Positions 9,890-19,088 are shown, numbered from the stretch's first letter. The stretch is 64,000 nt of DNA from Anaerosporobacter faecicola (GCF_012070565.1 NZ_JAAQRO010000010.1:100915-164914); one strand, 5' to 3'. Numbers and translations are program-made. Notes: generated from the sequence alone by a model not told the origin.

Positions 9890-11086
9890 CTATAATTCCA
9901 AATCTTTAAATGCATCATAAATACGATTCATTGCTTCTTCAATCGTTTTCTTTGGTGCTGCGATATTGATTCTCTCAAACCCTTTTCCTTCATCACCGAA
10001 TATGATTCCCTCATCTAACCATAACTTTCCTTTTTTTTGAATGCGCTCTTCTAATTCTTCAGCCGATATTCCATATCCATTGAAATCCAACCATACAAGA
10101 TATGTCCCTTCTGGAATGGTCATAACAACCTTTGGTAATTGCGTTTCAATAAAATTCTGTACGAACCGAATGTTTTCCAATAGGTATTGTTTCAGTTCTT
10201 CTAACCATTCTTCTCCAAACGTATAAGCAGCCTGACATGCTACAACACCCAATATATTCGGTTCATCGTAACCTGTTTTATCAATTTCCTGTCGAAAAGC
10301 AGATCGTATACTTTTATTCGAAATAATAATATTTGACAACTGTAAGCCAGCAAGATTAAAGGTTTTGCTAGGTGATGTACAAGTTATCGTAATATCTTCA
10401 ATCTGTTTGCTTAATGAAGCGATTGGAATATGCTTATGGGTAGGATAGATAAAATCCTCATGAATCTCATCTGCAATGATCGTAACGTTATGTTTCAAAC
10501 AGATGGCTCCCAATCTTTCCAATTCTTCTTTATTCCATACACGTCCAACAGGATTATGTGGATTGCATAAAATAAATGCTTTTATAGAATGTGCAACAAT
10601 CAATTTTTCAAATTCTTCAAAATCAATCGTATAGACACCCTTTCGGTCAACAATCTCATAACGCAAAGAATTCGAAATCACTTTACGACCGTTCTCACGA
10701 ATTGTCTTAGAAAATGGATAATATACTGGTGTTTGAACTAAAATAGCATCTCCAACATCGGTTACTGCACGAATTGCCATGCTAATTGCAAAAACAACCC
10801 CCGGTGTGTAAACAAGCCATTCTGGTCTACAGTTGTAGTTATGTCTTCGTTTTTGCCAATCAATTATGGTTTGTTGATACTCCTCTTTCGGGTATGTATA
10901 TCCAAAAATTCCATGTTGTATTCTTTGTTGCATTGCTTCTGTAATCTTTGGTACTGTAGCGAAATCCATATCAGCTACCCAAAGAGGCATGACATCTTTT
11001 TCTTTGCCTCTCTCTAGAGCAAAGTCATATTTCAAAGAATTCGTATTCTTACGATCAATGGTTTTATCAAAATCATATATTCCCAT
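9890..11086 (-). CDS. MalY/PatB-type PLP-dependent C-S lyase or aminotransferase
   Basis: The 398-residue fold-type I PLP enzyme resembles PatB/MalY (cystathionine beta-lyase). It shows PLWVADMDF near residue 34, NPHNPVGRVW near residue 170, DEIHEDF near residue 205 and the Schiff-base lysine in TSPSKTFNLAG near residue 240. Family members cleave cystathionine or cysteine conjugates to a thiol, pyruvate and ammonia; the substrate here is unknown. It diverges from a MocR-type regulator gene across about 270 bp, so that regulator may control it. Start ATG 11086 follows GGAGG. Confidence 0.85.
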   Translation of the reverse strand: MGIYDFDKTIDRKNTNSLKYDFALERGKEKDVMPLWVADMDFATVPKITEAMQQRIQHGIFGYTYPKEEYQQTIIDWQKRRHNYNCRPEWLVYTPGVVFAISMAIRAVTDVGDAILVQTPVYYPFSKTIRENGRKVISNSLRYEIVDRKGVYTIDFEEFEKLIVAHSIKAFILCNPHNPVGRVWNKEELERLGAICLKHNVTIIADEIHEDFIYPTHKHIPIASLSKQIEDITITCTSPSKTFNLAGLQLSNIIISNKSIRSAFRQEIDKTGYDEPNILGVVACQAAYTFGEEWLEELKQYLLENIRFVQNFIETQLPKVVMTIPEGTYLVWLDFNGYGISAEELEERIQKKGKLWLDEGIIFGDEGKGFERINIAAPKKTIEEAMNRIYDAFKDLEL

Positions 11087-11260
11087 CTGTCAGTCCTCCG
11101 TCTTCATTAAAGTCTTAATTTCGGTTATTATATGCTTAAATAATAAAAATGTCAATGTATTATCCTACAATTTCGATATGATATAATCTATTTATCTTAA
11201 AGTAATTCAAATGTTAGTGCGTTGAAGTATATAATAATACATTGCAATACATTGCGTCTA

Positions 11261-11290
11261 TTGATTTCATTCATCTTTCTATGGTATACT
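11261..11290 (+). promoter_or_regulatory. Predicted promoter of the MocR-like gene
   Basis: TTGATT (11261-11266) and TATACT (11285-11290) are spaced by 18 bp, about 65 bp before the chosen start. The rest of the divergent region (11087-11260) is AT-rich and presumably carries the lyase promoter. Confidence 0.4.
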
Positions 11291-11353
11291 CTGCTATAAC
11301 ATGTAGGTTTGTGTTCGATACCTATAAACTTGTCTTACATAGGAGTGCTAATT

Positions 11354-12763
11354 ATGTTTACAATACATTTTTCTTCCCAAAACAAAAGTCCACTGTACGA
11401 ACAGATCTATACGTATATTAAAGAAGAGATACGGATTGGATCTTTGGCATATCAGGAGAAACTTCCTTCCACGCGCAATTTAGCAACTTATTTACAAGTT
11501 AGCCGTAATACGGTCGATATGGCTTATGCACAATTGGTATCAGAAGGCTATATTGAATCCAAGAATAAATCAGGATATTATGTTTGTCAAATTAATGAAA
11601 TGGTAAATGTTTCAACTAAAAAATCGATATCCACTAATCATTCTGCTGTTGTAAAATCACACTATCAATATGATTTTTCCCCCTTTTCGATTGATATTAA
11701 TAATTTTCCACTCAATACTTGGCGAAAACTCTCAAAAGAATGTTTGAACAATTCTAATAATGATTTATTCCTACTAGGACCAAAGCAAGGAGACTTAGCT
11801 TTTCGAGAAGCAATCCAACGCTATCTTCACGAATCAAGAGGTGTGCAATGTGAAAAAGAACAGATCATCATCGGTGCTGGTGCAGATTATCTTTTACAGC
11901 TCTTAACACAATTAATGCAATCTCTATCCCAGTGTAAAATTGCAATGGAAAACCCAACCTATACCCAGGCTTATCGTATTTTCCGTGGACTGGGTGTTAA
12001 CACGTGTTGTATTCCTCTAGATCAGGCCGGTATGGAGATTGACTCCTTAATTCGATCAGAAGCCAATATAGCTTACGTTACTCCTTCTCATCAATACCCT
12101 CTTGGTATCATCATGCCGATCAAGCGCCGACAAGCACTCTTGCAGTGGGCAAATGAAGCAGAGGACCGTTATATCATCGAAGATGACCATGATAGTGAAT
12201 TTCGTTATAAAGGAAAGCCAATTCCTGCTCTCCAAGGGTTAGACCAGAATGGAAAGGTAATCTATATGGGTACATTTTCAAGGGCAATTGCTCCTGCCAT
12301 ACGTGTTGGTTATCTTGTACTTCCACCAACTTTGCTCAAGCTCTATCAGAGCCGATATAACTACTATACTTCCACGGTATCTCGAATTGACCAGTCTATT
12401 CTTACTTCCTTTATCAATGATGGGTATTTTGAAAGACACTTGAATAAAATGCGAAAACGATACAAAGGCAAACATGATGTTCTCATTCAGGCTTTGAAGA
12501 TTTTTCGTAATAAGATTTCCATCAAGGGGGAACATGCAGGATTACATCTAGTTGTTACCTTTCACTATCCTTTCACAGAAGAAGAATTAATTCAAAAAGC
12601 AAAGAATGCTTCCATCAAATTGTATGGACTAAAAGATTTCTTTATCACATTCTATCCAATAGACGCCTATGAACCTACTGTACTTCTTGGTTACGCCAAT
12701 TTAACCGATGAAGAGATTGTACAAGGGGTTCAGTTGCTTTATGATACGATCAAAATGAAATAA
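11354..12763 (+). CDS. MocR-family GntR/aminotransferase-like regulator with Arg at the PLP-lysine position
   Basis: The 469-residue protein fuses an N-terminal GntR winged helix (about 1-75, with LPSTRNLATYLQVSRNTV) to an aminotransferase fold (about 110-469). MocR proteins bind PLP through a lysine in the motif GTFSK..(A/S)..P. Here the motif reads GTFSRAIAP with Arg at residue 310 (codon AGG, 12281-12283). It should therefore not form the usual internal aldimine. The AGGAG at 11341-11345 places the start at ATG 11354; a 15-codon upstream extension lacks such a site. It probably regulates the divergent MalY/PatB gene. Confidence 0.87.
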   Translation: MFTIHFSSQNKSPLYEQIYTYIKEEIRIGSLAYQEKLPSTRNLATYLQVSRNTVDMAYAQLVSEGYIESKNKSGYYVCQINEMVNVSTKKSISTNHSAVVKSHYQYDFSPFSIDINNFPLNTWRKLSKECLNNSNNDLFLLGPKQGDLAFREAIQRYLHESRGVQCEKEQIIIGAGADYLLQLLTQLMQSLSQCKIAMENPTYTQAYRIFRGLGVNTCCIPLDQAGMEIDSLIRSEANIAYVTPSHQYPLGIIMPIKRRQALLQWANEAEDRYIIEDDHDSEFRYKGKPIPALQGLDQNGKVIYMGTFSRAIAPAIRVGYLVLPPTLLKLYQSRYNYYTSTVSRIDQSILTSFINDGYFERHLNKMRKRYKGKHDVLIQALKIFRNKISIKGEHAGLHLVVTFHYPFTEEELIQKAKNASIKLYGLKDFFITFYPIDAYEPTVLLGYANLTDEEIVQGVQLLYDTIKMK

Positions 12764-12844
12764 TTTCATTCGTCTGTCAATGCTATTGAGATAGATCGAA
12801 CGGATAACCTCCCTATCATTTCCTATATGTACAACCTGAAAAAA

Positions 12845-12867
12845 CTCCTACTTGACTAGAGTAGGAG
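12845..12867. terminator. Bidirectional terminator between convergent MocR gene and kdgK
   Basis: CTCCTACT (12845-12852) pairs with AGTAGGAG (12860-12867). It is preceded by six A and followed by CTTTT, so it can work in both directions. A second 9-bp inverted repeat (12943-12951 with 12962-12970) lies between it and kdgK. Confidence 0.7.
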
Positions 12868-13006
12868 CTTTTCATATAAATATTTAGGAAGTTTATTATC
12901 AATGGAATGGCAAATTTCCATTTAATAATCATTCATACTATTGTATTGTGTAAAACATATAACACAATACATATTGGTGTTTCATGGTAGTATCCGTATT
13001 CTAAAA

Positions 13007-14032
13007 TTATCTTTGTACTCTACCTGATCCATCTCCACCAGCTAATTTCATAACTTCATCAACACTTACTTGGTTGAAGTCACCTTCGATTGAGTGTTTT
13101 AAACAACTTGCAGCTACTGCAAATTCGATTGTTTGTTGAGGTTCGAAGTTATTAACACAAGCATAGATTAATCCGCCGCCGAAAGAATCTCCACCACCAA
13201 CACGGTCAACGATGTGCATTAAGTAGTTTTTACTGAAGAAGAAATCTTCTCCGTTGTAAAGCATAGCTGCCCATTTGTTATCATTCGCTGAGATTGATCC
13301 TCTTAATGTGATTGCAACTTTAGAGAAGTTAAAACGATCAACTAATTGTTTTGCAACATCTTTGTAACCTTCGTGGTTAACTGTTCCTGTTGTAACATCA
13401 GTATCTGCTGCTTTGATTCCGAATACATCAGCTGCATCTTCTTCGTTTGCGATACATACATCAACATATTCACAAAGTTTGCCCATTACTTCGCCAGCTT
13501 TTTCTTTTGACCATAATTTGTTTCTGTAATTTAAGTCACATGAAATTGTGATATTTCTTTCTTTAGCTGCTTTACAAGCTTCTAAACAAATTTCTGCAAC
13601 ATTATCACCTAATGCTGGAGTAATTCCTGTAAAGTGGAACCATTCTGCTCCTTCGAAGATTTCATCCCAATTGAAATCTTCTTTAGTTGCTAAGCAGATT
13701 GCGGAATTTGCACGGTCATAGATAACTTTTGATGGTCTTTGAGAAGCACCTTTTTCAAGATAGTAGATACCAACACGATCTCCACCACGAGTGATGTAAG
13801 ATGTATCAACACCATATTTTCTTAATGAATTAACAGCTGCTTGTCCGATTTCATGTTTAGGAAGTTTTGTAACGAATTTTGCATCTAAACCGTAGTTTGC
13901 TAAAGATACAGCTACGTTTGCTTCTCCACCACCATATGTTGCACCGAATGATTCTGCTTGAACAAAACGATAATATCCTTCTGGTGCTAATCTTAACATT
14001 AATTCTCCAAATGTAACAACTTTCTTAGACAT
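13007..14032 (-). CDS. kdgK: 2-dehydro-3-deoxygluconokinase
   Basis: The 341-residue PfkB-family sugar kinase phosphorylates 2-keto-3-deoxygluconate (KDG) to KDPG. It opens with KVVTFGELMLRLAPEG, has the ribokinase signature GGGEANVAVSLANYG near residue 38, and the catalytic Asp in DRVGGGDSFGGGL near residue 285. AGGAGG precedes ATG 14032 by seven bases; an upstream in-frame extension lacks such a site. It lies 121 bp downstream of the KDPG aldolase gene, so kinase and aldolase are probably co-transcribed and act in sequence. Confidence 0.92.
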   Translation of the reverse strand: MSKKVVTFGELMLRLAPEGYYRFVQAESFGATYGGGEANVAVSLANYGLDAKFVTKLPKHEIGQAAVNSLRKYGVDTSYITRGGDRVGIYYLEKGASQRPSKVIYDRANSAICLATKEDFNWDEIFEGAEWFHFTGITPALGDNVAEICLEACKAAKERNITISCDLNYRNKLWSKEKAGEVMGKLCEYVDVCIANEEDAADVFGIKAADTDVTTGTVNHEGYKDVAKQLVDRFNFSKVAITLRGSISANDNKWAAMLYNGEDFFFSKNYLMHIVDRVGGGDSFGGGLIYACVNNFEPQQTIEFAVAASCLKHSIEGDFNQVSVDEVMKLAGGDGSGRVQR

Positions 14033-14153
14033 TTTATTCCTCCTAGAATAACACATACTTCATAAAAAACTCATCATGATGTTGTGTTACAATTATTCCT
14101 TTTCTTGATTCTTTCATTCTTTCTTATGAACGTTATTGAACATAAGTTTCTCT

Positions 14154-15128
14154 TTATTTTTGTAATAAATGTATTGCAAATCCGCCAACTTCATCTGCTA
14201 AATAAACAGCAACCATCTTGTTCTTGTCGTTATATTTTGCAGTTTCCATATTCACTTTTGCGCCGTTACGTTCTAAGTAAGCGATTGCACGATCTATATA
14301 ATTTGTCTTGATCGCAATATGTCCGTTTGCTCCAAGATATGGTGTTTTCATAACTTCGATTGCAGAACCAGCGAATACAGAGCTGTTTCCAACTTTCTTA
14401 GTAAATCCGAAAATTGAATCAAATTTGCTTGCCACATCATCTGCTTCTTTCTCATTTGTTGCGTTGATTCCAACATGAGCGATTTCGAATCCTAACATCA
14501 TCTCTACGGCTTCTTTTGTAAGTTGTTTGATCTTATCAAATTCACCAGCATTAATCATGTCTCCGCTAACCATCCAGCTACCACCACATGCGATGATTTT
14601 ATTGAAATCTAAGTAACTCTTTAAGTTCTTTGCATTGATTCCACCAGTTGGCATGAATTTCATATTCACATATGGAGCTGACATAGATTTGATCATATTA
14701 AGTCCACCAGCTGCTTCTGCAGGGAAGAATTTAACAACTTCAAGTCCTAATTCAATTGCCGCTTCCACATCACTTGGGTTTGCAGTACCAGGTGTGATTG
14801 GGTATCCTTTTTCAACACAGTATTTTACTACTTTAGGGTTTAATCCTGGGCTAACGATAAACTTCGCACCAGCTTCCATTGCTTTGTCTACTTGTTCAGT
14901 AGTTAAAACAGTTCCTGCTCCAATCAACATGTCTGGATACGCAGTAGCCATAACACGGATTGCTTCTTCTGCAGCTTCCGTACGGAATGTAATCTCAGCA
15001 CAAGGAAGTCCACCTTCACATAATGCTTTCGCTAATGGAAGTGCATCTTCCACACGGTCAATTTTTACAACAGGTACGATACCTATCTTTTGAATATCTT
15101 CTAATACTTTATTCAAGATTTTTTCCAC
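14154..15128 (-). CDS. KDPG aldolase with a C-terminal VOC/glyoxalase-like domain
   Basis: The 324-residue protein has two parts. Residues 1-210 are a class I KDPG/KHG aldolase, splitting KDPG to pyruvate and glyceraldehyde-3-phosphate. It shows AEITFRT (catalytic Glu and substrate Arg), the GAGTVLT motif, the Schiff-base lysine in VVKFFPAE and MPTGGIN. Standard enzymes end near residue 210. Here about 110 more residues follow, starting IAHVGINATNEKEAD and including a GHIAIKT strand and a final GGFAIHLLQK. This looks like a vicinal-oxygen-chelate (glyoxalase-fold) module, of unknown function. A cre-type operator sits in its promoter. Confidence 0.88.
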   Translation of the reverse strand: MEKILNKVLEDIQKIGIVPVVKIDRVEDALPLAKALCEGGLPCAEITFRTEAAEEAIRVMATAYPDMLIGAGTVLTTEQVDKAMEAGAKFIVSPGLNPKVVKYCVEKGYPITPGTANPSDVEAAIELGLEVVKFFPAEAAGGLNMIKSMSAPYVNMKFMPTGGINAKNLKSYLDFNKIIACGGSWMVSGDMINAGEFDKIKQLTKEAVEMMLGFEIAHVGINATNEKEADDVASKFDSIFGFTKKVGNSSVFAGSAIEVMKTPYLGANGHIAIKTNYIDRAIAYLERNGAKVNMETAKYNDKNKMVAVYLADEVGGFAIHLLQK

Positions 15129-15187
15129 CTTTCATATGAACAAGCTTTCGATTGATAATGCAACCATTCGAAAACCTAACAGAAGTG

Positions 15188-15216
15188 ATTATAACATGTA
15201 AACGCTTACATTTCCA
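15188..15216 (-). promoter_or_regulatory. Promoter of KDPG aldolase-kdgK with a cre-type operator in the spacer
   Basis: On the minus strand, TGGAAA (15216-15211) and TATAAT (15193-15188) are spaced by 17 bp. The spacer contains, on the plus strand, TGTAAACGCTTACA (15197-15210), which fits the Firmicute cre consensus TGWNANCGNTNWCA at every fixed position. A CcpA or other LacI-family protein bound here would block RNA polymerase. This implies glucose repression of KDG catabolism, though a dedicated LacI-type regulator could use the same site. Confidence 0.6.
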
Positions 15217-15235
15217 TAATTAATTCTAAAATATT

Positions 15236-15352
15236 CGAAAAAGTGAACATATTTTATAAAAATTGCTCACTTTTTCGAGCTATTTTTGTATTAATTACCA
15301 AGTTTTACAATTTATTCAGTTTCAGCTTTGAAAACATTGTTTTCAAAGCTGA
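15236..15352. repeat. Two hairpins between the discoidin-like gene and KDPG aldolase
   Basis: An 11-bp perfect inverted repeat (15236-15246 with 15267-15277) and a nearly loopless 15-bp stem (15322-15336 with 15338-15352) lie here. The second follows the discoidin-like gene but lacks a T-run on the minus strand. It may mark mRNA processing or a factor-dependent end rather than an intrinsic terminator. Confidence 0.45.
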
Positions 15353-15369
15353 TTTCGTCTATCAATTCT

Positions 15370-16161
15370 CTAAGCCTCTACTCCATAAACTTCCATCTGC
15401 GTTAATGCAGGGAATGGAGATGGGTCATCCGCTTTGATCAAATTCTTAAGTCCAACCCACGTAATCTTCTTCTTAGGGAAAACAATTGTATGTGGATCAT
15501 AACTCTTTTGTAATTTCCAATCAAATTCTGTTCCATCAGAGAACACAACAGTAACTTGCGTCCACCAGTTGTCATGAGGGAAATCTGCTCTCGTATAGAG
15601 CACAATCTTATCCGTCACTACTTCTCTTCCAAAGTCGATCTTGATCGTTGCGTCATCCTGCATATTGATTCCCCAGGAAGCATAAGGCCATTCTCCATGA
15701 GAAGTGTTGGCTCTTACCCCGTCAATTGCATTCTTCGCTGCAAATACGGACTCTCCACGAGTTTCAACATTGGCGGACGCGTGAGGATAGCAACTTGATT
15801 CCTCATGTTGATCCGCAACATTAAGAGCTAGATTTTTATAAGAAGCGACTTCTTCTTGTGTTGCTATACGAGCTGTGATCAAATGACGCTCCCCACTAAA
15901 AGTCTTAGGAGAATAACAAACTTTCTTTTCTCCAAATGGCACTACATAACGAAAAACATTTGCTTTTAGATAGACAAAGGCACTTCCAAGTGCATCATCT
16001 ACTTGTATAACGAGGTAAATATCTTTCTCCGATGAAGTAAGTACGATTGAATCTCCTTCTTCGTAGGCTTTGTCGTAAAACAAAGCCACTTCATTTTCAT
16101 GACTATTTACACATGCTGTACTTCCATCTGCATGCAATATTTTTAATGATAGTTCCGCCAT
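15370..16161 (-). CDS. Discoidin (F5/8 type C)-like protein of the uronate operon
   Basis: The 263-residue protein has no signal peptide or membrane segment. The first 120 residues are beta-rich with no match I recognise. The C-terminal 140 residues look like a jelly-roll F5/8 type C carbohydrate-binding domain: SVFAAKNAIDG, SHGEWPYASWGIN, ATIKIDFGREVVTDKIVLYTR and a final MEVYG. It starts at ATG 16161 after GGAGG and ends the kduI-kduD transcript, 11 bp after kduD. Being cytoplasmic, it may bind an intracellular sugar acid or act as an uncharacterised enzyme. The function is not known. Confidence 0.7.
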   Translation of the reverse strand: MAELSLKILHADGSTACVNSHENEVALFYDKAYEEGDSIVLTSSEKDIYLVIQVDDALGSAFVYLKANVFRYVVPFGEKKVCYSPKTFSGERHLITARIATQEEVASYKNLALNVADQHEESSCYPHASANVETRGESVFAAKNAIDGVRANTSHGEWPYASWGINMQDDATIKIDFGREVVTDKIVLYTRADFPHDNWWTQVTVVFSDGTEFDWKLQKSYDPHTIVFPKKKITWVGLKNLIKADDPSPFPALTQMEVYGVEA

Positions 16162-16172
16162 ATTGGACCTCC

Positions 16173-16979
16173 TTATTTTGGTTGTTTTCCGATATATGCT
16201 AAGATACCACCGTCAACATAAAGGATATGTCCATTTACAAAATCAGATGCATCGGATGCTAAGAATACAGCTGGGCCAGCTAAATCTTCTGGAGTTCCCC
16301 AACGAGCTGCTGGAGTCTTAGCGATGATGAATTGATCGAAAGGATGTCTTGATCCATCTTCTTGAATCTCTCTAAGTGGAGCAGTTTGTGGAGTTGCGAT
16401 ATATCCTGGTCCAATACCATTACATTGGATATTGAATTCACCGTATTCAGAAGCGATGTTCTTTGTTAACATCTTAAGACCACCTTTTGCAGCAGCATAA
16501 GCAGATACTGTTTCACGTCCAAGTTCGCTCATCATTGAGCAAATGTTAATGATCTTTCCTTTTCCTTTTTTAATCATTGAAGGAATGACTGCTTTTGCTA
16601 CGATAAATGGAGCATTTAAATCAACATCAATTACTTGTCTGAATTCAGCAGCTGTCATATCACACATTGGAATTCTCTTGATGATTCCAGCGTTGTTAAC
16701 TAAGATGTCAATTACGCCAACTTCTTTTTCGATTTGTGCTACCATTGCATTTACTTGATCTTCGTTCGTAACATCACATACATAACCATGCGCTTTAATT
16801 CCCATTTCAGCATAGGCAGCGATTCCTTTATCAACTAATTCTTGTTTGATATCATTGAATACGATTGTAGCTCCTGCTTTTGCATAACTACTTGCAATAG
16901 CAAATCCGATACCATAAGAAGCACCAGTTACAAGGGCGATTTTTCCGTTAAGTGAAAAATTATTCATAATGTTTTCCAT
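16173..16979 (-). CDS. kduD: 2-deoxy-D-gluconate 3-dehydrogenase / DKII reductase, SDR family
   Basis: The 268-residue classical short-chain dehydrogenase has the NAD(P) loop TGASYGIG near residue 19, NNAG near residue 95, and the catalytic Tyr-Lys in SAYAAAKGG near residue 160. KduD reduces 2,5-diketo-3-deoxygluconate to KDG in pectin and glycosaminoglycan uronate breakdown. Gluconate 5-dehydrogenases are close relatives, but the adjacent kduI favours KduD. The start at 16979 is 10 bases after AGGAG; Met5 is an alternative. Confidence 0.88.
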   Translation of the reverse strand: MENIMNNFSLNGKIALVTGASYGIGFAIASSYAKAGATIVFNDIKQELVDKGIAAYAEMGIKAHGYVCDVTNEDQVNAMVAQIEKEVGVIDILVNNAGIIKRIPMCDMTAAEFRQVIDVDLNAPFIVAKAVIPSMIKKGKGKIINICSMMSELGRETVSAYAAAKGGLKMLTKNIASEYGEFNIQCNGIGPGYIATPQTAPLREIQEDGSRHPFDQFIIAKTPAARWGTPEDLAGPAVFLASDASDFVNGHILYVDGGILAYIGKQPK

Positions 16980-17051
16980 ATTTTCTATTCTCCTATTCTA
17001 TAAAACACTTTCGTTTAACACACACCTAATATTGGCAAACGCTTGTTGCGA

Positions 17052-17912
17052 TTACATAATTTCTGTCATACCTACGCCATCCATATCATCGAATGCTTGG
17101 TTTTCACCAACCATACCCCAGATAAATGTATATGCTCTTGTACCACATCCTGAATGAATTGACCAGCTTGGTGAAATAACAGCTTCTTCGTTTCTCATAA
17201 CGATGTGTCTTGTTTCTGTTGGTTCACCCATATAGTGGAATACGCAAGCATCTTCTGGCATTTCAAAATAAAGATATACTTCCATTCTACGATCATGTGT
17301 ATGACATGGCATTGTATTCCATACGCTACCTGGTTGAAGACTTGTCATACCCATTACTAATTGACAGCTTTCCACTTGTCCTGGAAGAATGTATTTGCAG
17401 ATTGTTCTGTGGTTTGATTCTTCTAATGAACCAAGTTCTACTTTGTTTTCATTTTTAACGATCACTACGCCTTCTTCTGCTTCTCCTTCTGGTTTAATTA
17501 AAACAGTAGGATATGATTTGTGTGCTGGTGCACTGTTGAAGTAGAATTTAGCAGGATTTTTTGCATCATCGCTAGTGAAAGTGATTTCTTTCGCACCCAT
17601 TCCGATGTACATACCTTGTTTGTATTCTAATACATAAACTTTACCATCTACAGTAACAGTACCTTTACCACCAATATTGATGATACCCATTTCTCTTCTT
17701 TGTAAGAAGTAGTCTGCACGGATTTCTTCTCCTGCAGTTAATACAAGTGGAGTAACAGGAACTGCAGCACCAGTGATGATACGGTCGATATGACTATATA
17801 CTGTTTTGATCTCACCTGGTACGAATAAGTTTTGAATTAAGAATTCTTCTCTCAATCTTTCTGTAGTATAATGTTTGACATCTCTTGGAGATGAAGCTGT
17901 TCTAAGTTCCAT
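17052..17912 (-). CDS. kduI: 5-dehydro-4-deoxy-D-glucuronate isomerase
   Basis: The 286-residue bicupin isomerase converts 4-deoxy-5-keto-uronate (DKI), released from unsaturated galacturonates, to the KduD substrate. It shows the N-terminal ELRTASSPRDVKHYTTERLREEFL-type opening block, the metal-ligand segment MPCHTHDRRMEVYLYF near residue 195, and HSGCGTRAYTFIWGM near residue 265. It heads the kduI-kduD-discoidin transcript and diverges from the AraC gene, which probably regulates it. Length is normal for the family. Confidence 0.93.
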   Translation of the reverse strand: MELRTASSPRDVKHYTTERLREEFLIQNLFVPGEIKTVYSHIDRIITGAAVPVTPLVLTAGEEIRADYFLQRREMGIINIGGKGTVTVDGKVYVLEYKQGMYIGMGAKEITFTSDDAKNPAKFYFNSAPAHKSYPTVLIKPEGEAEEGVVIVKNENKVELGSLEESNHRTICKYILPGQVESCQLVMGMTSLQPGSVWNTMPCHTHDRRMEVYLYFEMPEDACVFHYMGEPTETRHIVMRNEEAVISPSWSIHSGCGTRAYTFIWGMVGENQAFDDMDGVGMTEIM

Positions 17913-18105
17913 TATAAAACCTCTCTTTCTCTCTTTGCTTTTTTATTAGTTTCATGTAAAAGTATATTTCTTACTTCGATGTATACAGTATAACACAAGG
18001 ATACCCCTAAATCTTGTTATTTCAATACATAAAACTTGCAAATTTTGAACTTTTGGTTTAAGATAATACAAACAGATAAAAATGATATGAAACGAAGGTT
18101 ATTAT

Positions 18106-18966
18106 ATGGAAAAATATACATCATGCAAACAAGCAATTGAACACTGTATTAATAATAAGTATTTCGCTGTAGCCTATCTATGCAACGAAGAAAAAACCAT
18201 GAATATCCATATTCATGATTGTTACGAAATGTATTTTTCTATTACAGGTGGTAAGCAATTCTTAATTGATAACAAATTCTATGATATCGATTCAGGTGAT
18301 CTCTTCGTTATTAACCAATTTGAGAGTCACTACCTTACAAAGATCGATCAAATGGTACATGAACGGATCGTTGTATCCATTCATCCCGAGTTTGTTAAGA
18401 TGCTCTCATCGGACAAAACGGATCTTTCTACCTGCTTTACCAAGAGGACAACCGGCTGTGCACACCGTCTACATTTAAGTGCAGAACAGCAAAAACGCTT
18501 TCACTATTACATAAATAAGATCACCTCCGTTGACAGTTTTGGAAGTGACATAATAGAAAAAGCTTGTTTTATGGAATTGCTCGTAATGATCAACAGTATC
18601 TATATGGAAAATCTTAATTTGGATTCAAATGTAAGCGATTACAAATATAATCAACAAGTCGAACAGATTATTCAATATATCAACCAAAACATCTGTGAAC
18701 CGATTACCATCGAATATTTGGCAAAGCATTTTTATCTAAGTGATTCCTACATTTGCCGAATCTTCAAATCAGCAACAGGAACTACCATTAACAAATACAT
18801 TACTGCACGAAGGATTAGTATAGCGAAGTCTCTACTCTCTTCTGGAATGAGCGTCAGTGATGTCTATTCCCAAAGCGGATTTAACGATTACAGTAACTTT
18901 TTGAAAGCGTTTACAAAAGCAGTTGGTGTATCCCCTAAAAAGTATGCACTATATAGCAATTCTTAA
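18106..18966 (+). CDS. AraC-family regulator, probable controller of the uronate operon
   Basis: The 286-residue protein has an N-terminal cupin-like sensor domain (about 20-110, with HIHDCYEMYFSITGG) and two C-terminal helix-turn-helix units (about 185-282). The second HTH ends in GFNDYSNFLKAFTKAVGVSPKKY, the usual AraC signature. It diverges from kduI with 193 bp between the starts, a layout typical of a local activator. The ligand is probably a uronate intermediate, by context only. A strong bidirectional terminator follows. Confidence 0.88.
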   Translation: MEKYTSCKQAIEHCINNKYFAVAYLCNEEKTMNIHIHDCYEMYFSITGGKQFLIDNKFYDIDSGDLFVINQFESHYLTKIDQMVHERIVVSIHPEFVKMLSSDKTDLSTCFTKRTTGCAHRLHLSAEQQKRFHYYINKITSVDSFGSDIIEKACFMELLVMINSIYMENLNLDSNVSDYKYNQQVEQIIQYINQNICEPITIEYLAKHFYLSDSYICRIFKSATGTTINKYITARRISIAKSLLSSGMSVSDVYSQSGFNDYSNFLKAFTKAVGVSPKKYALYSNS

Positions 18967-18975
18967 TATCAAAAA

Positions 18976-19003
18976 GGAGCAGTTGCCTTATTGCAACTGC
19001 TCC
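18976..19003. terminator. Bidirectional terminator between araC-type gene and trkH
   Basis: GGAGCAGTTGC (18976-18986) pairs with GCAACTGCTCC (18993-19003). Five A precede it and four T follow, so it can stop both convergent transcripts. Confidence 0.85.
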
Positions 19004-19088
19004 TTTTCTATTCAATGACAACGATTCTAAACCAATCTTTTCAGTAATGTATCCTGATTGCAAACCTTTGCTCTCTATAAAATATATG

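Noticed and set aside
17036..17045. Second cre site between kduI and kduD
   Set aside because: It shares only the AAACGCTTG core; the outer positions do not fit the consensus, so it is not listed as an operator.
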